Below, one piece after another: positions 48,885 through 61,300 of a DNA stretch of 64,000 bases. This stretch comes from Chamaea fasciata (taxonomy: Eukaryota > Chordata > Aves > Passeriformes > Sylviidae). Location of the stretch: positions 90,321,637 through 90,385,636 of the forward strand of contig JARCOQ010000001.1 of the NCBI GenBank assembly GCA_029207755.1, written 5' to 3'. Position numbers and translations under genes: made by a program. The notes under the pieces were generated by a model that had not been told where the DNA came from, did not search any database, and saw only the letters and a list, made by a program, of their open reading frames with translations. How positions within the stretch are numbered: the first letter of the stretch is position 1; each line of letters begins with the position of its first letter.

Positions 48885-49080
48885 CCTCTTACAGCCAAAT
48901 TCTGTAATTCTCTTGCAGACTGGTAATTCTTTCTTATGCAAGCAGACCTACTGACTTCACATTTATTCACCCAGTTTGGGCCACCACTTAAGCAGTGGTT
49001 AATTGTAAACATGTGTTTAGGTCCTATTGACTTCGGTGAGGCTTAAGTGCTGTCTTGAATAGGCATTCTTATCCAAACTG
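48885..49080. repeat. Ancient amniote repeat relic, longer copy
   Basis: AGCCAAATTCTGTAATTCTC, then TTATGCAAGCAGACCTACTG with ACTTCAC, then AGGTCCTATTGACTTCGGTG with AGGCTTAAGTGCTGTCTTGA and ATAGG. These are successive landmarks of a dispersed repeat seen in reptiles and birds (GCCAAATTCTG, GTAGTCCCATTGACTTCAA, GGGGCTTAAGTGCTTTCCTGA). Having several landmarks in order makes this the best-preserved relic here. Confidence 0.65.
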
Positions 49081-52000
49081 GAGCCGGAAAATTAAATTTG
49101 TCCCTCTGTATAAAAGATCAATTCAGCTGTTATGCCTCCAATAGAAAGCTGAAAGTTCTGTTGGATTAAGGCAGGATATACACATAAAGTTTAATAACTG
49201 TTGCTGAAGACCTTGTCAAGTAAACTTCTATTCTGGAAGGAGCATTCACATTCAGAGATGTTAAGGGATAGCTATTTTTGATGCTATCTCTGCATGGATA
49301 CAAAATGCATCTTAATTATATGTGGAAGACAATATTTTGATTTGTGTCATTATTTAGTGAAAAAGTTGAAGTGATATGTAACTGGGATGACACTAAGAAA
49401 TGTAGAGAATTTGAAATTCAAGGCTAGCAGAAGCAATGTTTTTATCAAGTAAAATAAAATTATTGTATTTTATTTAAAGTGAGTCTCTGCTACACACTAT
49501 CCCTCATGCAAGACAGTGTAATGGAGCCATTGGCCTGTCAATTTTCATTAGAAGAAGGAATAGAAAGAGGCCCAAGTTCTGGTTAGCTATTTGCATGGAC
49601 ACATGCCGCAGATTTTGAGGGAGCAGCATGGTTTCCCTTTCCTTTTGGCTCTGTTCTGGTCTGACACAGGAAGAAGAGGTGGGCAAAGACGAATGTGGGC
49701 ACCTCCCCTTGTGCCACTTCCTCTGTGTAGGTCTTGTGCAAGACAAGTGGGCTGCAAGCAACGTCAGAGCGTAGCCTGGTGGAGGGCGCTTGCCAGGCCA
49801 GTCCTTGCCCCATCTGCTTTTCATGTTAGGGCCATACAGTGCAAGATCCACATGCCTCTGGCTCAATCCAACTTTGGGACAGCAAGTAGTGATCCCATGG
49901 TGTGAACAAGAGTGACCATGCCCTATTTATGCCGGTAGCCCTGGCTTTTAAGGACCCCTTGGGGTTAGCGTGAACTGGGAGGCTCTCGATGGCTTTGCAA
50001 TAGACAGTGAGTGCTCAGTGAGGAGGACAGCTCTGGCTGATGTGCTGCTGTGTTCACGGTGCTGGATAGACATCTTTATATGAATGTATAAAATGGGAAT
50101 GAAAGCCTTTAGGTAGGGAAACAGGTTCACTGCAAGCAGTAGGTCCAAGGGATCATACTTCTGGCACAATACAAGTGGGAAGAAAATCTTATTGAGTCTC
50201 TTTACAGTTCTTCAGAAAGAGTAGAAGAAAAGGTTAACCTTTGAAAACATTTTCACCAATTACTTGGCTTTCCCATGACATCAGTCCTCTCAGTTTCTAC
50301 AGTCCTTTGAACAACATTGCTAATAACTAACCTCATGTCTTTTATAATCCTAAATTTTCCTTTGAGCCTTCAAGGAAAATCACAATTTCCCCTCTGCAAA
50401 GCTTCGCTTTGAATTTGGAGTCTGAAATTTTATTTTTAGGATAATATAAGGCAGTTCCGGGAGACCAAAAAATATTTGCAAAACACTTGGGATTAGTTGT
50501 ATGGATAGGATTTTAACTGTTCACCATCATTGTGGATTTATGCACACATGCGATGCATGTCATGGGCACAATGTATGGGTTGTACCTAAATATTCAGGTG
50601 CATTGTTTTTAATGCACAAGCAGAAAGCATACATCTAGGCTGTATGACAGATCCCCATAGATCACAGGTGCTGAGAAATATGATATTTGCACACACATTT
50701 GCCCTTCTTCCAGCAGCATGCTTTTTGGTGTCAGTCATATTAACTCACTTTTAAAACATCCAGAGGTTTAAGAGTACTTCCAGGAGTAGCTGCAGAATTG
50801 CTGTTACACTGTGCTGGAGTAACCTTGATGAGAGAGGAGGGGCTTTATCTGTACAAGGACAACACACTCCTTACTTGTGAATAGGCTTGGATCTAGTGGA
50901 ATGCAGTAAATGCGGAGATGTAGGTGGTGACTAAAGTTCAAGCATCCAGGAGTGCTTGAGATGTACCTGAAAGAAGGGCCTAAACTGGGTGTAGAGCTTC
51001 TATAGATCCTAAGGGCTGGCTTGCCACAGCAGTGGCCTTGTAGGGATATTAGGAAAGGCTGGCTGTTTCCTTAGGTCAGCCGTGCTCTTCCTTGCTAATC
51101 CACTGGCATGCTCTATATGCTCTATACACCCTGAGCACCGGAAAGATACTGAACAAATGTGGTCGGAAAGGCCTCAGGTCTGTGTTCCAGTTTGTGACTT
51201 GGTGGGTTTTTGGAGGTTTTAAAAAGTCTTAGCAGTTTGCCTTTTTGGCTTGTGTGATTTTTCTTGTGTTTTTCTATCGTGGGTTGATTTTTTTTCCCCT
51301 GTGTGCACTTTGTGAGACTCCTGTTTAACGCTCTCAAAGAGCAAACAAAGGAGTTGAATACACTTGCTGATGTTCCCCATTTCATGGCCTGTTGATAACT
51401 ACACGATAACACTCTCCATTGGATTCTTCATTTAAAAAAAAAAGTAAGAGGAGGAAGAAAAGAGCCTTTGTCAGTCTCGATAGCACTATTCACTGTTTTA
51501 CCAACAAGTTACAGTGAGAACATCAGCTTCCTGTCCTTTCATTGAAACCCATTGATCTTTCTCCCTAGTAAACAGAGCGGCTGTAGCTTTTGTTTGACTT
51601 GTGCTCCCCATTTGTGCGGTGCATTTCAGGGATGAAAAGTGCTGTTGTGGCTGTTCTGCAGAAGGAGAACTGGGACAATGGCAGTGGGACAATGAGTGGG
51701 ATGTGCGGTGGCTGTTAGAGAGGGCACTGGGTGGTTGGGCCGCCACCATAAACACGGTGGTCTTTGCGGAAAGGTTGTGGCTGAGCAGCTTGTAAATGAG
51801 CAGCAGCGGGATTTCAGGCTGGGCATTGCCCACATCTGCCTTTCAGTGAGCCTTGGGCAGGGCAGGGCAGGTTGGAGAGTGGAGGGCAGGATGTGCTTGT
51901 TCTAATGAGAAACTAAGACTCTCAACAGTGGCCAGGAGGTAGGAAGGATGTGGCAACAGATTTGAGATTTCACTCTGGTTTTCTTGCTCATTCAGTTACC

Positions 52001-52759
52001 AGGTATTTCCAATAAAAAAATACCGTGCTTAAGATCTCCCAGCTGGGGGAGCGTGCTGGAGCTGCAGGACCAGCTATGGTCCTTTAGGAGCACCCAGGCT
52101 ACTGAGGCCCCTGGGGTGTAAGGAGCTGAAAATGGGGGAAGACCTTTCTGGGTGGGTGAGGTACTAGCCATGGGGAAGGATTGAGGATCAGCTGGCAGAG
52201 CTTGTGCCAGGGGAGCAATTGGGGCTGTGGGGTGAGAACTCTGCAAAGAAATAAGCCCTTCCCCCCCCCCCCCCCCCTTTTCTTTTTCTTACAGTCACTG
52301 ATGTGAATGATGCTTTAGGAAACAGAGCAGAGATGTAGAGATCTGGGGTTTCCCTTGATGATTGCAAGAGGGTCCAAGGAGGTGTGACTACTGGCAGAAA
52401 GCAAATGTATGCTTTTTCTGATCTGAAGTAGCAAGAAACAAAAAGATTACTTGGCCTCTCCTGCCTTTCAAGCATCATTTATGCAAGGAAGATTTTCCTT
52501 GTTGATTTTCATTGTATGCGGGTGTTTTTCTTGGTCATACTGTCTCTGGAATTTGGTAAACTTAAGTGAAAGAGAAGTCATATAGCAAGTCTCAAGAAAA
52601 TATTTCATGTGGAATCTCTAATCCACTGAAATGGAGATTTGTTAATTTTTCTTTTGTTGTTTTGATTCAATAGAAAAACTTTATTTCAGTGGGTTTCTAG
52701 CCTTTTTTAATTGTTCCTTACCCATCTTGCAGTGATGTCCAGGAGGCCTGGCTGCCAAC
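49081..52759. other. Unassigned non-coding sequence
   Basis: About 3.7 kb with no gene recognised. It contains a perfect 9-bp tandem TGCTCTATA at 51109-51126, (GGGCA)n near 51855-51871, and the C17 run listed separately. Confidence 0.6.
52261..52277 (+). repeat. C17 homopolymer
   Basis: Seventeen consecutive C followed by TTTTCTTTTTCTTACAG, so a C-rich then T-rich pyrimidine tract ends in an acceptor-like ACAG. Confidence 0.95.
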
Positions 52760-52777
52760 CATCATAACTTTATGATG
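52760..52777. repeat. Short perfect hairpin
   Basis: CATCATAA and TTATGATG are separated by CT, giving two 8-bp arms around a 2-base loop. It lies 25 bp before the A39 tract. Confidence 0.8.
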
Positions 52778-52801
52778 CCAGGCACTTGACATCTACAGGA
52801 C

Positions 52802-52802
<1 letters not shown>

Positions 52803-52841
<39 letters not shown>
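52803..52841 (+). repeat. A39 homopolymer
   Basis: Thirty-nine consecutive A, the longest pure tract in the window. It could be a retroposition tail, but no body, AATAAA signal at the expected place, or target-site duplication was recognised. Confidence 0.95.
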
Positions 52842-52842
<1 letters not shown>

Positions 52843-55800
52843 CATACATTGATGGATATTCACATTTAGACTTCCCAGTTTGGTGTTTTTACTAATAGGC
52901 AAGGAGAAACACTGCTTATCAGTTGAGCTCTGAATGTGGGCTGTGCTACTTTTCCTCTGAAAGTGTGTGAAAAAACTCAAGTAGGTCCAAGGGTGCATCT
53001 TTACTGATATTGGTATCTCTGCAGATACTGGTGAGCTGCATCAATGGGTTTGCATAATTCCTGTTACCCAAACAGGAAATAGAAGCTTAAGCATAACTTT
53101 GCAATGGTGTGAGTTTGAACAACTAACTTTTTCTTCTTTTTTCCCTTTTACAACTTGAAGTTGATGAACTTCTTGCTTCTCAGGCACAGTTTTTACATGT
53201 GATTGGCTAATGTACTTTTCCTGTAACTTGCAGCAGGAAACCTTTGGAACATAATTGGTCTACACTGTTTCCAAGTCAAAAATCTTGTTTTTGTGCAGAG
53301 TTTGCTAAATATGGGGAATTTCAGAACAGATTTGAAAAAAAATGGATTGTTCATCATCTACAGTGTCAAACAGGGTTAAAATGTTGCAGTGACCAAAATC
53401 TTGTGTGTCAAAATAATTTTTCAAAAATCAGAATCTTAATTCTTCAGAGATTTGGCACAGGTCTGTCACAGAATAACTCTCTCATCACTGAGACATAGCT
53501 TTCATTTTGGGTAGTGTCCAGTTGACCAGGATAGTTTTTTTGAGAAGCTCTATGAGGCTTGAGCTACTGTAAAATACTATGCTACAGCAGAAAATTGATT
53601 TTAAAATCAGAGACTCTGCAATTTGATAAATAGTTGTACTTACATTAAATGTTTTTAAGTTTATATTTAATAGTATTTTTGAAATACCCCTAATGTGCAT
53701 GTCATGGTGAGAACAAAATTGTAGAATTTTGTACAGAACATGTAAGTCTCTCTGCATCTACTGAAGTAATTTGATGGTCAATTAATGCAATATGGACCTC
53801 TTCCCCTTGTGGAGGGTGTGAACCTAGAACACACACACTTCTGCAGAGACAATGCATGTTTTGAATTCCTCCAGTGCTGCTGCACAGCTGACCTTTGTGG
53901 ACCTGTGAGTGCTTACCCTTGACTTGTATGAGTGGCCTCATTGATTTCACAGGGTAAATCAGAGCTGGAAAATTTAGATATAGGCAGAGGCCTCTGAGCC
54001 AGTGCCTAAGGAAAGGGGAGACTGAGGGGAATGCTGGTAATTTATTTCAACAATACTACTCAGGTGTTACCCAATTGCTTTTCACTCTTGGATCCTTCCC
54101 TTGCTTCCTGATTATTTCTGGGTGCACTGATAATTTCAAGAATAGCCACAAAACTGTTGGGCAATTCAGGATATTTTCTTTGCTTCTGGGGTGCACTCAA
54201 GCTGCTGGGGAGGTGATGCTGGTCACCTCTGTTCCCTGGGCCAGGAAGTGGTGGGTGGCATCTCCTGCTAAAAGCATGACACTGCAGTTGTGGTGGAGTG
54301 CTTATTCTGCCAGATATTATTAATCAAAGCAGATTTTGGCCAGGGTAAAAGGGTAAACCCCCTTCCTCCTCTTCAGTACATGCTGTGGGAGGCTTCCACC
54401 CACAGAAAGTCAGGCTCCCTACTATGCCTTTCCTGTGAAAGGGGTCCCTGCAGCACAAAGCCCCCACTCCTGGATGGTGAAACTTGTTCACCAAGCCAAA
54501 ATCAGGAAGGGGAAAAGAAGGGGTTACTATGATCCACCACAAATCCTCTGGTAGTGTTCACAGCTTGAGCTGAAGGCATAGTCCAGTGCCTGGCAGGGTT
54601 TATGGGTGACAGTGAGCTGTTGGGGAGCTCCACCCTGTCACTGCAACTTCTCCTGGCCATCCCTCTCTTCTTGATTTTATTTGTTGACTCCAGGCTGGGA
54701 CCTCCTGGTGGACACCACAGGTTGTTTTTGGCATAGGCAGATCCCCACATTTTACAATGGCACTGCATTCCACTTTTGATTGCTTTTGTGCAGCCCAGAA
54801 CCCCCTTTTCTCATGTTCTTCCTCTCTCTGTCTCTTTTTAATTGATATTCCAACTGTGTGATTAAAAATGGACATGGCTTATTAAAAGAATGCTGCTTGC
54901 TATCAGGGGGCTTGCATTAGTATTAGGGAAGGAGGGCTGTAATTTTCTTTCCTAGTGTAAAGAAAATGGTGCTGAGGGATGGGGTAGGGATTAAGTAAAG
55001 GAAAAGGATGACAGGTGCTATATATCCAGCCATGACTTCTCCTCTTCAAAGGTAGGCTGTTTTCTAGGTGCTTACGTTTGCCCACAGAATTTGGGGGATG
55101 AACACAAATCGTGACCTAATGATGCAGTGAAGTGTTTCATGTTGCTTTTTTCCTTGTGGGCAGTTTGTGCTGTGGCCCTTAGGTATGCTCCAGGCTAAGA
55201 CACTGTCAGGTGGAGCAGAGGGTGATGGAGGGAAACAGGGTCTCTCCTGTCTGTCTTGCCATCCTGCACACACAGGGTGTCCTTACAGGCTATTTGATTG
55301 CATTGGAATTTGCCTTTTTGTTTTTTCTTGCCTCTGTTGTTAGAAGCTCTGAGAAGAAAGTGGAGATGGGTGCTGTTACTAATGCGTGTTCACATGCTTT
55401 GGTGTTTTTTGAGAGGCTGTATCTGAGAGGCCTTCTGCTTTAAGTTGATGTGTCTCTTCTAGTGCCTTGCTTTTACAGATATCCCTTGCATAATTGTACT
55501 GGAAAGAGTTTTTGCTGAAGGGCTGGGCTGCAGGGAACAGGGATGTGCCTTAGGGGCTTTAGTGGGAGGGGAGGTGTCAGCAGGTTGATAGAGCTGGGAG
55601 AGGATTATGATGCATAGTGGCAAAAAGCCATTGAATATTTATTAGGATTGCAGCCTTCCTTCTATGGAAGGCCAAGCCTGCTCTGTAAGGAAAAATTCAC
55701 ACAGTCAGAAAGCAGGACCCCAGCTGAACTTCTTGCAAATATCCCAGGTTGGAGATTATAAGGCCTTTGTTTTAAAACACTTCTGTAGTAGTGAACACAT

Positions 55801-55928
55801 CTTCCACTTAGTTAACCTGGCTATGGTCTTGTGCAGACACAAGTGCATAAAGTTGGACCCATGAGGTAAATCCCTATGCATGTGTAAATCCATGATGAAA
55901 TGCAAGATTTTCAGGTGTTGGGTTTTGG
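52842..55928. other. Unassigned non-coding sequence
   Basis: About 3.1 kb with no gene recognised. It includes the relic at 53905-53965. Confidence 0.6.
53905..53965. repeat. Ancient amniote repeat relic
   Basis: GTGAGTGCTTACCCTTGACT followed by TGTATGAGTGGCCTCATTGA and TTTCACAGG resembles the same repeat group (GAGTAGTCCCATTGACTTCAATGGG). It is short and diverged. Confidence 0.4.
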
Positions 55929-56034
55929 TTTTTTTTTTTTTGTTTTGTTTTTGTTTTTGTTTTTGTTTTTGTTTTTGTTTTTTTTTTTTTTTTTTTGGTT
56001 TTTGTTTTTTGGGGGGGGGGGGTGGTTCCCCCCC
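55929..56034 (+). repeat. (T5G)n tract with G12 and C7
   Basis: A T-rich run with about six TTTTTG units is followed by a long T run, then G12 (56011-56022), TGGTT, and C7 (56028-56034). The G and C runs can pair as a hairpin, and the strand is almost free of A for 100 bp. Confidence 0.9.
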
Positions 56035-57049
56035 ACAGCAATCTAATGCAGGAGTCCTCTGGTCCAATACACTGCCTTTGCAGTAGCCTGTAACTACAAT
56101 ATCACTAATCTCTGTGCAGAGTCTTGTACTGGTGCATAGAAGTGCATGTAACTTGCTGCACTAGACTGTGTTGTTTTGATTAGACTTTAAAACCAATTAA
56201 AACTATGTTTTGTTTTTTTCCATGAGGGGCTTACTTCAGAGTCACCAGAGCAATTCTGAACATACTTAAGGATACTAGTCAAGACCTTTATTCAAACTGA
56301 TTTCTTGGGAAAGATACGGTGATTGAAGCTGGTTACAGATTGCTAAACAGTAGCTTTTAAAAGATTATTTCTTTTTGAACTGAAACTTTTAGTACAAATT
56401 AGCCTTCTATATCTTGATAATGGCATCTCTCCTGTCACCTCTCTTTTCCTTACCGTTTGTCTGCAGGAAAAGCATGTTGTAAAGAAGAGAAATTTACATA
56501 AGGTGAGCTGAAAATAATCTAGGCTTCTAACAATAGCTTGAAAAACTGCAGAATTTTTCATGATGCTTGAGACATAAAATATTTGTTTTTCACTTATCGA
56601 TCTTTAGTGCCTTACCTTGTCGGTCTCTACTGTTGGCATTGCAGAAGCAGAGAGCTTTCACCACTTATGCTGAAAAAATGTACTGTTGTAGAGCTGGATA
56701 TCATGGGGATAAAAATGAAAGTGGGTAGCCCATCTTAGTGCTTTGGATTGTGAAGGAATGGCAACAGATCTCTTAGTAGTGGTGTCAGAAAGAAGGCTTC
56801 CCAGTGGCATGGGAAGAGGTGTTCCTTAGGCAAAGATGATTTATTCTCCCCTTAAAGATTCTGTAGACTGAACTGATGCTTCCTGAGGAAGCACAGACCT
56901 GAGTTCAGGTCACTTTATGCTTTGTGTATTTTAGAAACCTAACAGCCCAAATGTAAGACTTTAAAAGACAGAAGGCCTCTATGTAGTATGCATATACAGA
57001 CTTATCTCCTAATTTGACATCTTCACCGTTGAGCTGGTCCTGTGATGCC
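56035..57049. other. Unassigned non-coding sequence
   Basis: About 1 kb without a recognised gene or repeat. Confidence 0.6.
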
Positions 57050-57190
57050 TGCGGTGGAATGAAATGCAGGCACTGATAAGGCTGTGATTATTTTTAACAG
57101 CAGCGCAGTGGGAAGGAGCGGCCGCTTGGATGCGGCGACAGAATCGAAGCCAGCTGTAGCAGTGAAAGTCTCAGAGGGTTAACCACAAAG
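57050..57190. promoter_or_regulatory. Small CpG cluster with transcription-factor motifs
   Basis: Seven CpG fall within about 95 bp, including a NotI-type GCGGCCGC at 57118-57125. Nearby motifs: GGAATG (TEAD-type) at 57056-57061, a GATAAGG string near 57075, and AACCACA (RUNX core on the minus strand) at 57181-57187. No repeat or coding frame explains it. Confidence 0.3.
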
Positions 57191-58135
57191 TCTGCCTGCA
57201 GCTGCTGCAGCTCAATACCCAGCATTCACATGCAGCCTCACCAAACTGCCTTGTGACATTTTTGATTCATGTCAGGGACAGAGTACCATTGTTGGGGGGA
57301 AAAATAACTGTTTTATAAAATGTTCTGCAGGCTTTCAGTCATTTCAGTCTCTATTCTCTCCTCTGTGCCACTCTCAAGGTTCGAAAAAAGTTCTTCTCGA
57401 TTTGCTATTCCACTCAGTGCTTTAAAAAGTGTTTCTGGCTTGATTACTTTTATTATAGAGCAAGAGCTGCTCCTTAACGCTCAGGAAGAGGCTAATAGTG
57501 GGCCCTATTCTGCCTTTGTCATGTTGCTGTGACCTTTAGGGTTTGAGGGACCTGTGCTTCTTGATGGAGTAACTAGCAGAAGAAGCAACAGCAGGCTTTT
57601 GCCAGCAGGAAGGATACTAGGGTTCAGAGGGAAGGGCCTCCCCTTTTGTAGCAGGCAACTGGGAAGGATTTCTTGAGTGATTACTCTGCTGTAAGAACAG
57701 GGCTGCCTGCTGCAGGTCTGCTGTCAGATCATCAGCTTGATTGCTCTGATCACACCAGTGCAGTGGGCTCTGGGGATGAAGGCTCTGCTCCTTCACGCTT
57801 TTCAGTGCAGAGATAAAAAGCCTCTTTGTTTTTCAGATTTATGGAAAAGTTTTAAGTTGTTTGTCGTTCATTGCCCTGGGTAACCCCATACTGTGCTGCT
57901 AGTTGGAGCTTCAGGGCTGAACACCTAGGGCTGGCTGGAACAATGGGACAGTATGAAAAGGGCCTTTCCTATTCTCATTCCTCCGAAGGAAGTGCTACTG
58001 AAGGGCCTGAATGCATTTTCACAGCTTTAATGGCTCATTTGCTTCAAGCATGTACAACGATTTGCTGTTGGAGAAAACAAATTAAATTAATGCTGTTTCT
58101 ATTTTTTTCTTCACCTTCTTTCTAAAGGATTCATT
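57191..58135. other. Unassigned non-coding sequence
   Basis: About 950 bp without a recognised gene. GGTTCGAA near 57379 resembles a tRNA B box, but no cloverleaf can be drawn around it. Confidence 0.6.
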
Positions 58136-58345
58136 CCCTTCCCCCCTCCCCCCCCCCCCAATGCATGTTACAGCAGATGCTCAAATGTGGACAGCTTGAA
58201 AAAACGTCCTAGTGAAAGGTTAGGTGGTTTCTATTTCGTGGTGGGTTTTTAGGTTCTTTTTGGTTTTTTTTTTTTTTTTTTTTATTTTTTGGGGGGGGTG
58301 GGGGGTTGGTTTTTGTTTTTTTTTTCTTTTTTTAAATTTTTTTTA
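58136..58345 (+). repeat. C-rich then T/G-rich low-complexity tract
   Basis: A C-rich run ends at 58159. About 100 bp later a long T run (58264-58290), G-rich GGGGGGGGTGGGGGG (58291-58305) and more T-rich sequence follow. The layout (T run, then G run) repeats that at 55929-56034. Confidence 0.9.
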
Positions 58346-61300
58346 AAGTAAAGGTTGGTGCCAAGGTGACCCTGAGTTCAATTTCCCTGAAGCCAAGGTG
58401 TGTTGTTAACAAGGAGGATCGTTTGATCCCGTGACTCTGCCCATTCAGGACTCCATGCAGAAAGATTTCCAGAGAAAGACCATGGTACTGGGTCCAGATT
58501 CTCCTGACACAGCAAATGCAGCTCTGTTTCAGGCCTGATTTGAGCACGAAACTCAGACTTTCTTTCAGTGCAGATCTGACTTGTGGCACTCAGTTGATGG
58601 TAACAGAGACTGCAGCACTCAGGGCACAGGTAATGGCCAGCTCGGTTTTTTCTGTTCTGGAAGCCCCAGATGGTGAGGAAGTTACTGAGTGCTTTGCCAC
58701 ATGCAGATGGACACAGCAACTTGGGTGGGGTGTGAGGGTCTGAGCTTGGTGGGCTTGTGCTCCTCCATCCCTCTGCCTGAATAATGAGCTCTCCTGGGAC
58801 AAACAGCCTGGGGGAAGTCACTGCTCTGGACCCCTGATCTGCTCACAGCACTTGGGAGCCTGAGGTGGTGATGGGTGTCCACGTGCTATGTTCCTCTGGT
58901 GCTCCTAGTTATGTAGTATCCAGGCCAGCTCCTCAGAGAGCCAGTTCAGGCCAGAAAAAGCTTATTAACTCCGGCTCGTGCTGTTTGAAACAGTCTAAAA
59001 TGCCCCCGGACTAGGAGGAGCAGGATAGCAGTTTATGTGGAGCATTGCACCCATACAGATCTGGCCTGGGAGTCTCTGCCTCCTGCCAGATTTCATCCAC
59101 AACCTGGATAGAGCACCTGCACGTAATTGGGAGCTGGCTGTGCCTGACCGGAGGGTAGTGTCAGGTTAATTAGACATCTGCAGGCTGTTCTTAAAGCCTT
59201 TTCCTTTGCAGTCCCAAAATGGAGAACTGTTTAATATAACAGAAAAAAAAAAAAAAAAAAAAAAAAAAGGCTTTTCCACAGATTGGCATAGAACACTATT
59301 TTTACTTAATTGAAGACTGGTGTGGACTGATTTAATCTCTTAATAATTTCCCTTTCGCAGGTACTAAAACCTGTGGCTCAGCATGGCTTCTCTGATTTTC
59401 ATGTTCTTTGGTTTGCTTTCCATATTTTGCATTCATGTATTTTCTTCCCAGATTCTTAATGTGCTTAGCCTGTTAAGATGAATATAAGATCTTTATAGTA
59501 GCATCTGAGATCATAATCTGTCTATATCAAAGGCCAGAATTATTCCCTGTTGTTTGTAAAGGAATTATTTAATAAGTAATCCTTGTAAGTGTCAACATTA
59601 CACATGAGATGACATAACACTTGGGGAAAGTAAGGACTAAGCCAATATTCCCACACCAGCTTCAAAGCTAAATATGCTTTCACATACAGATGCTTCCTAT
59701 TTCTCATCTGTGGCTTCTATTTCCTCCTAATTGGAGTTGACACTGGAAGTACCAGTTCTCCTTTTCCTCCTCCTGGATGTTTTGATTGGAATGTTAATAC
59801 CGTCCTCCTTCATTACCAGGCTCTGTGGAGTGGTGTGCCACGTGGTTTAAGGTATAGGATTAGTTTTCCCGTGGAAGCTGAGCATGCTGCAATGTCAGAA
59901 GTGTTAATTCACAGCTGGCTACTTGCTGCACAGCAGTATGAGACCTCGTGTGCCTGCACTTTTGGGAGCAGTTGAAATCCGGACACAGGTTTTGCCTTTC
60001 TGGCCCGTCTTGCCCAAAAGCCAACTTTTTGCATTGAATGAGCTCAGAGAGAATCAGACTGTTCTGCATGTAAAATAGCGAAATCATGAATGCTGAAAAT
60101 GCACATACACAATTTCTCTCTCAGAGTGTTTCTACAGGTTGAAAACACCCATCTCTGCAAAAATCTGAGTGTTGGCCCCTGGGTGGCAAAAAAAAACCTC
60201 CTCCAAGACTAGAGAAGCGTTCTGTTTCCTGCAAAACCCCTCCCCATTCTTTCCTCATGTATCCCTCCCAGACAAATTCAACCTCCCAAGAAAAATTAAT
60301 AAATTTCTGTGGTGTGAATTCAAAACATCAAAATGTCATGGACAGTTAATCCTTTCTGTTAGTAAGGCAAGTCTGATCAAAAGGTCCATAATCTTTGCCT
60401 TACCGCAGCAACCTCTGAGGTGAAGCAGTAAGGAAAAGGGGAAAAACCAGAGAAATGCTTAGCACCAGTGTAGATGCTCCTGTCCCAGCTGGGTCCCAGG
60501 GTGCCTGCGTCCTCCTGGGGAGTTGTGTAGCTGCCAGGAAACTGTAGTGATTTCTTGGGAGCTTACAAACTTACGTTGTCCCTACTCTGAAATCACTGTG
60601 AAGGGATTTTAAACCACTGACTGCCAAATGCATTTATCCCAAGGGAGGAGATTTGAGATTTCCCTGCAAAGACACCTTTTGCAGCTCATTAGGGTTGGAT
60701 GTGAAGCCATCCATGCTCCTGCCGAGTCCCAGGCTGCAAGCAGTAATCCCTGCACCGAGGGTCCTGCTGAGCCCAAATGCTTCGTGTTTGGCTCTGAACT
60801 TTCCTTGCCTGTGGGCTCCCTGTGTGGGTGAAGGCAGCTGTTCATCACCTTGCAACAGTATTGCCCAAATGCAAATCCTCAGAGCTGATCACTGCACCCA
60901 GCTCAGAAAAAGGAGTGTTCTCTGCTAAGGGGCTGTTGTGGCATTTGCAGGTCTTTTGAGTCAAGGTCTCCCTTGCCTTGTGCTGTGCTTGCACAGCTGA
61001 TGTGGTTGGGACTTTGCTGTCATGTGGCACCGCAAAAAACCCTAATAAAGTAACAATGCCTGAATCCAGGAGGGCTGAGGACAGTTTTCCCCTACAAGAG
61101 TATGGAATGTTATAGTGATGCAGGGATCCCTGCTGCCCCAGTGCTGACTTGCCAGGTATGAAACCCTGCCTTGTTCCTTGTACTTTTTTTTCAAGATCTC
61201 TTTGGCTCTGCTGTCAGCTCTGTCTCTAGGCATATCCAGGTGCCATAAAGCCTAGACAGTAATAAGGCTGTTTTGTAATGTCCCTGCAAAAGCAATAACT

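Noticed and set aside
57379..57386. GGTTCGAA resembling a tRNA B box
   Set aside because: No matching A box at the right distance and no cloverleaf can be drawn.
58378..58821. 147-codon open frame, minus strand
   Set aside because: No domain, no conserved motif and no exon structure.
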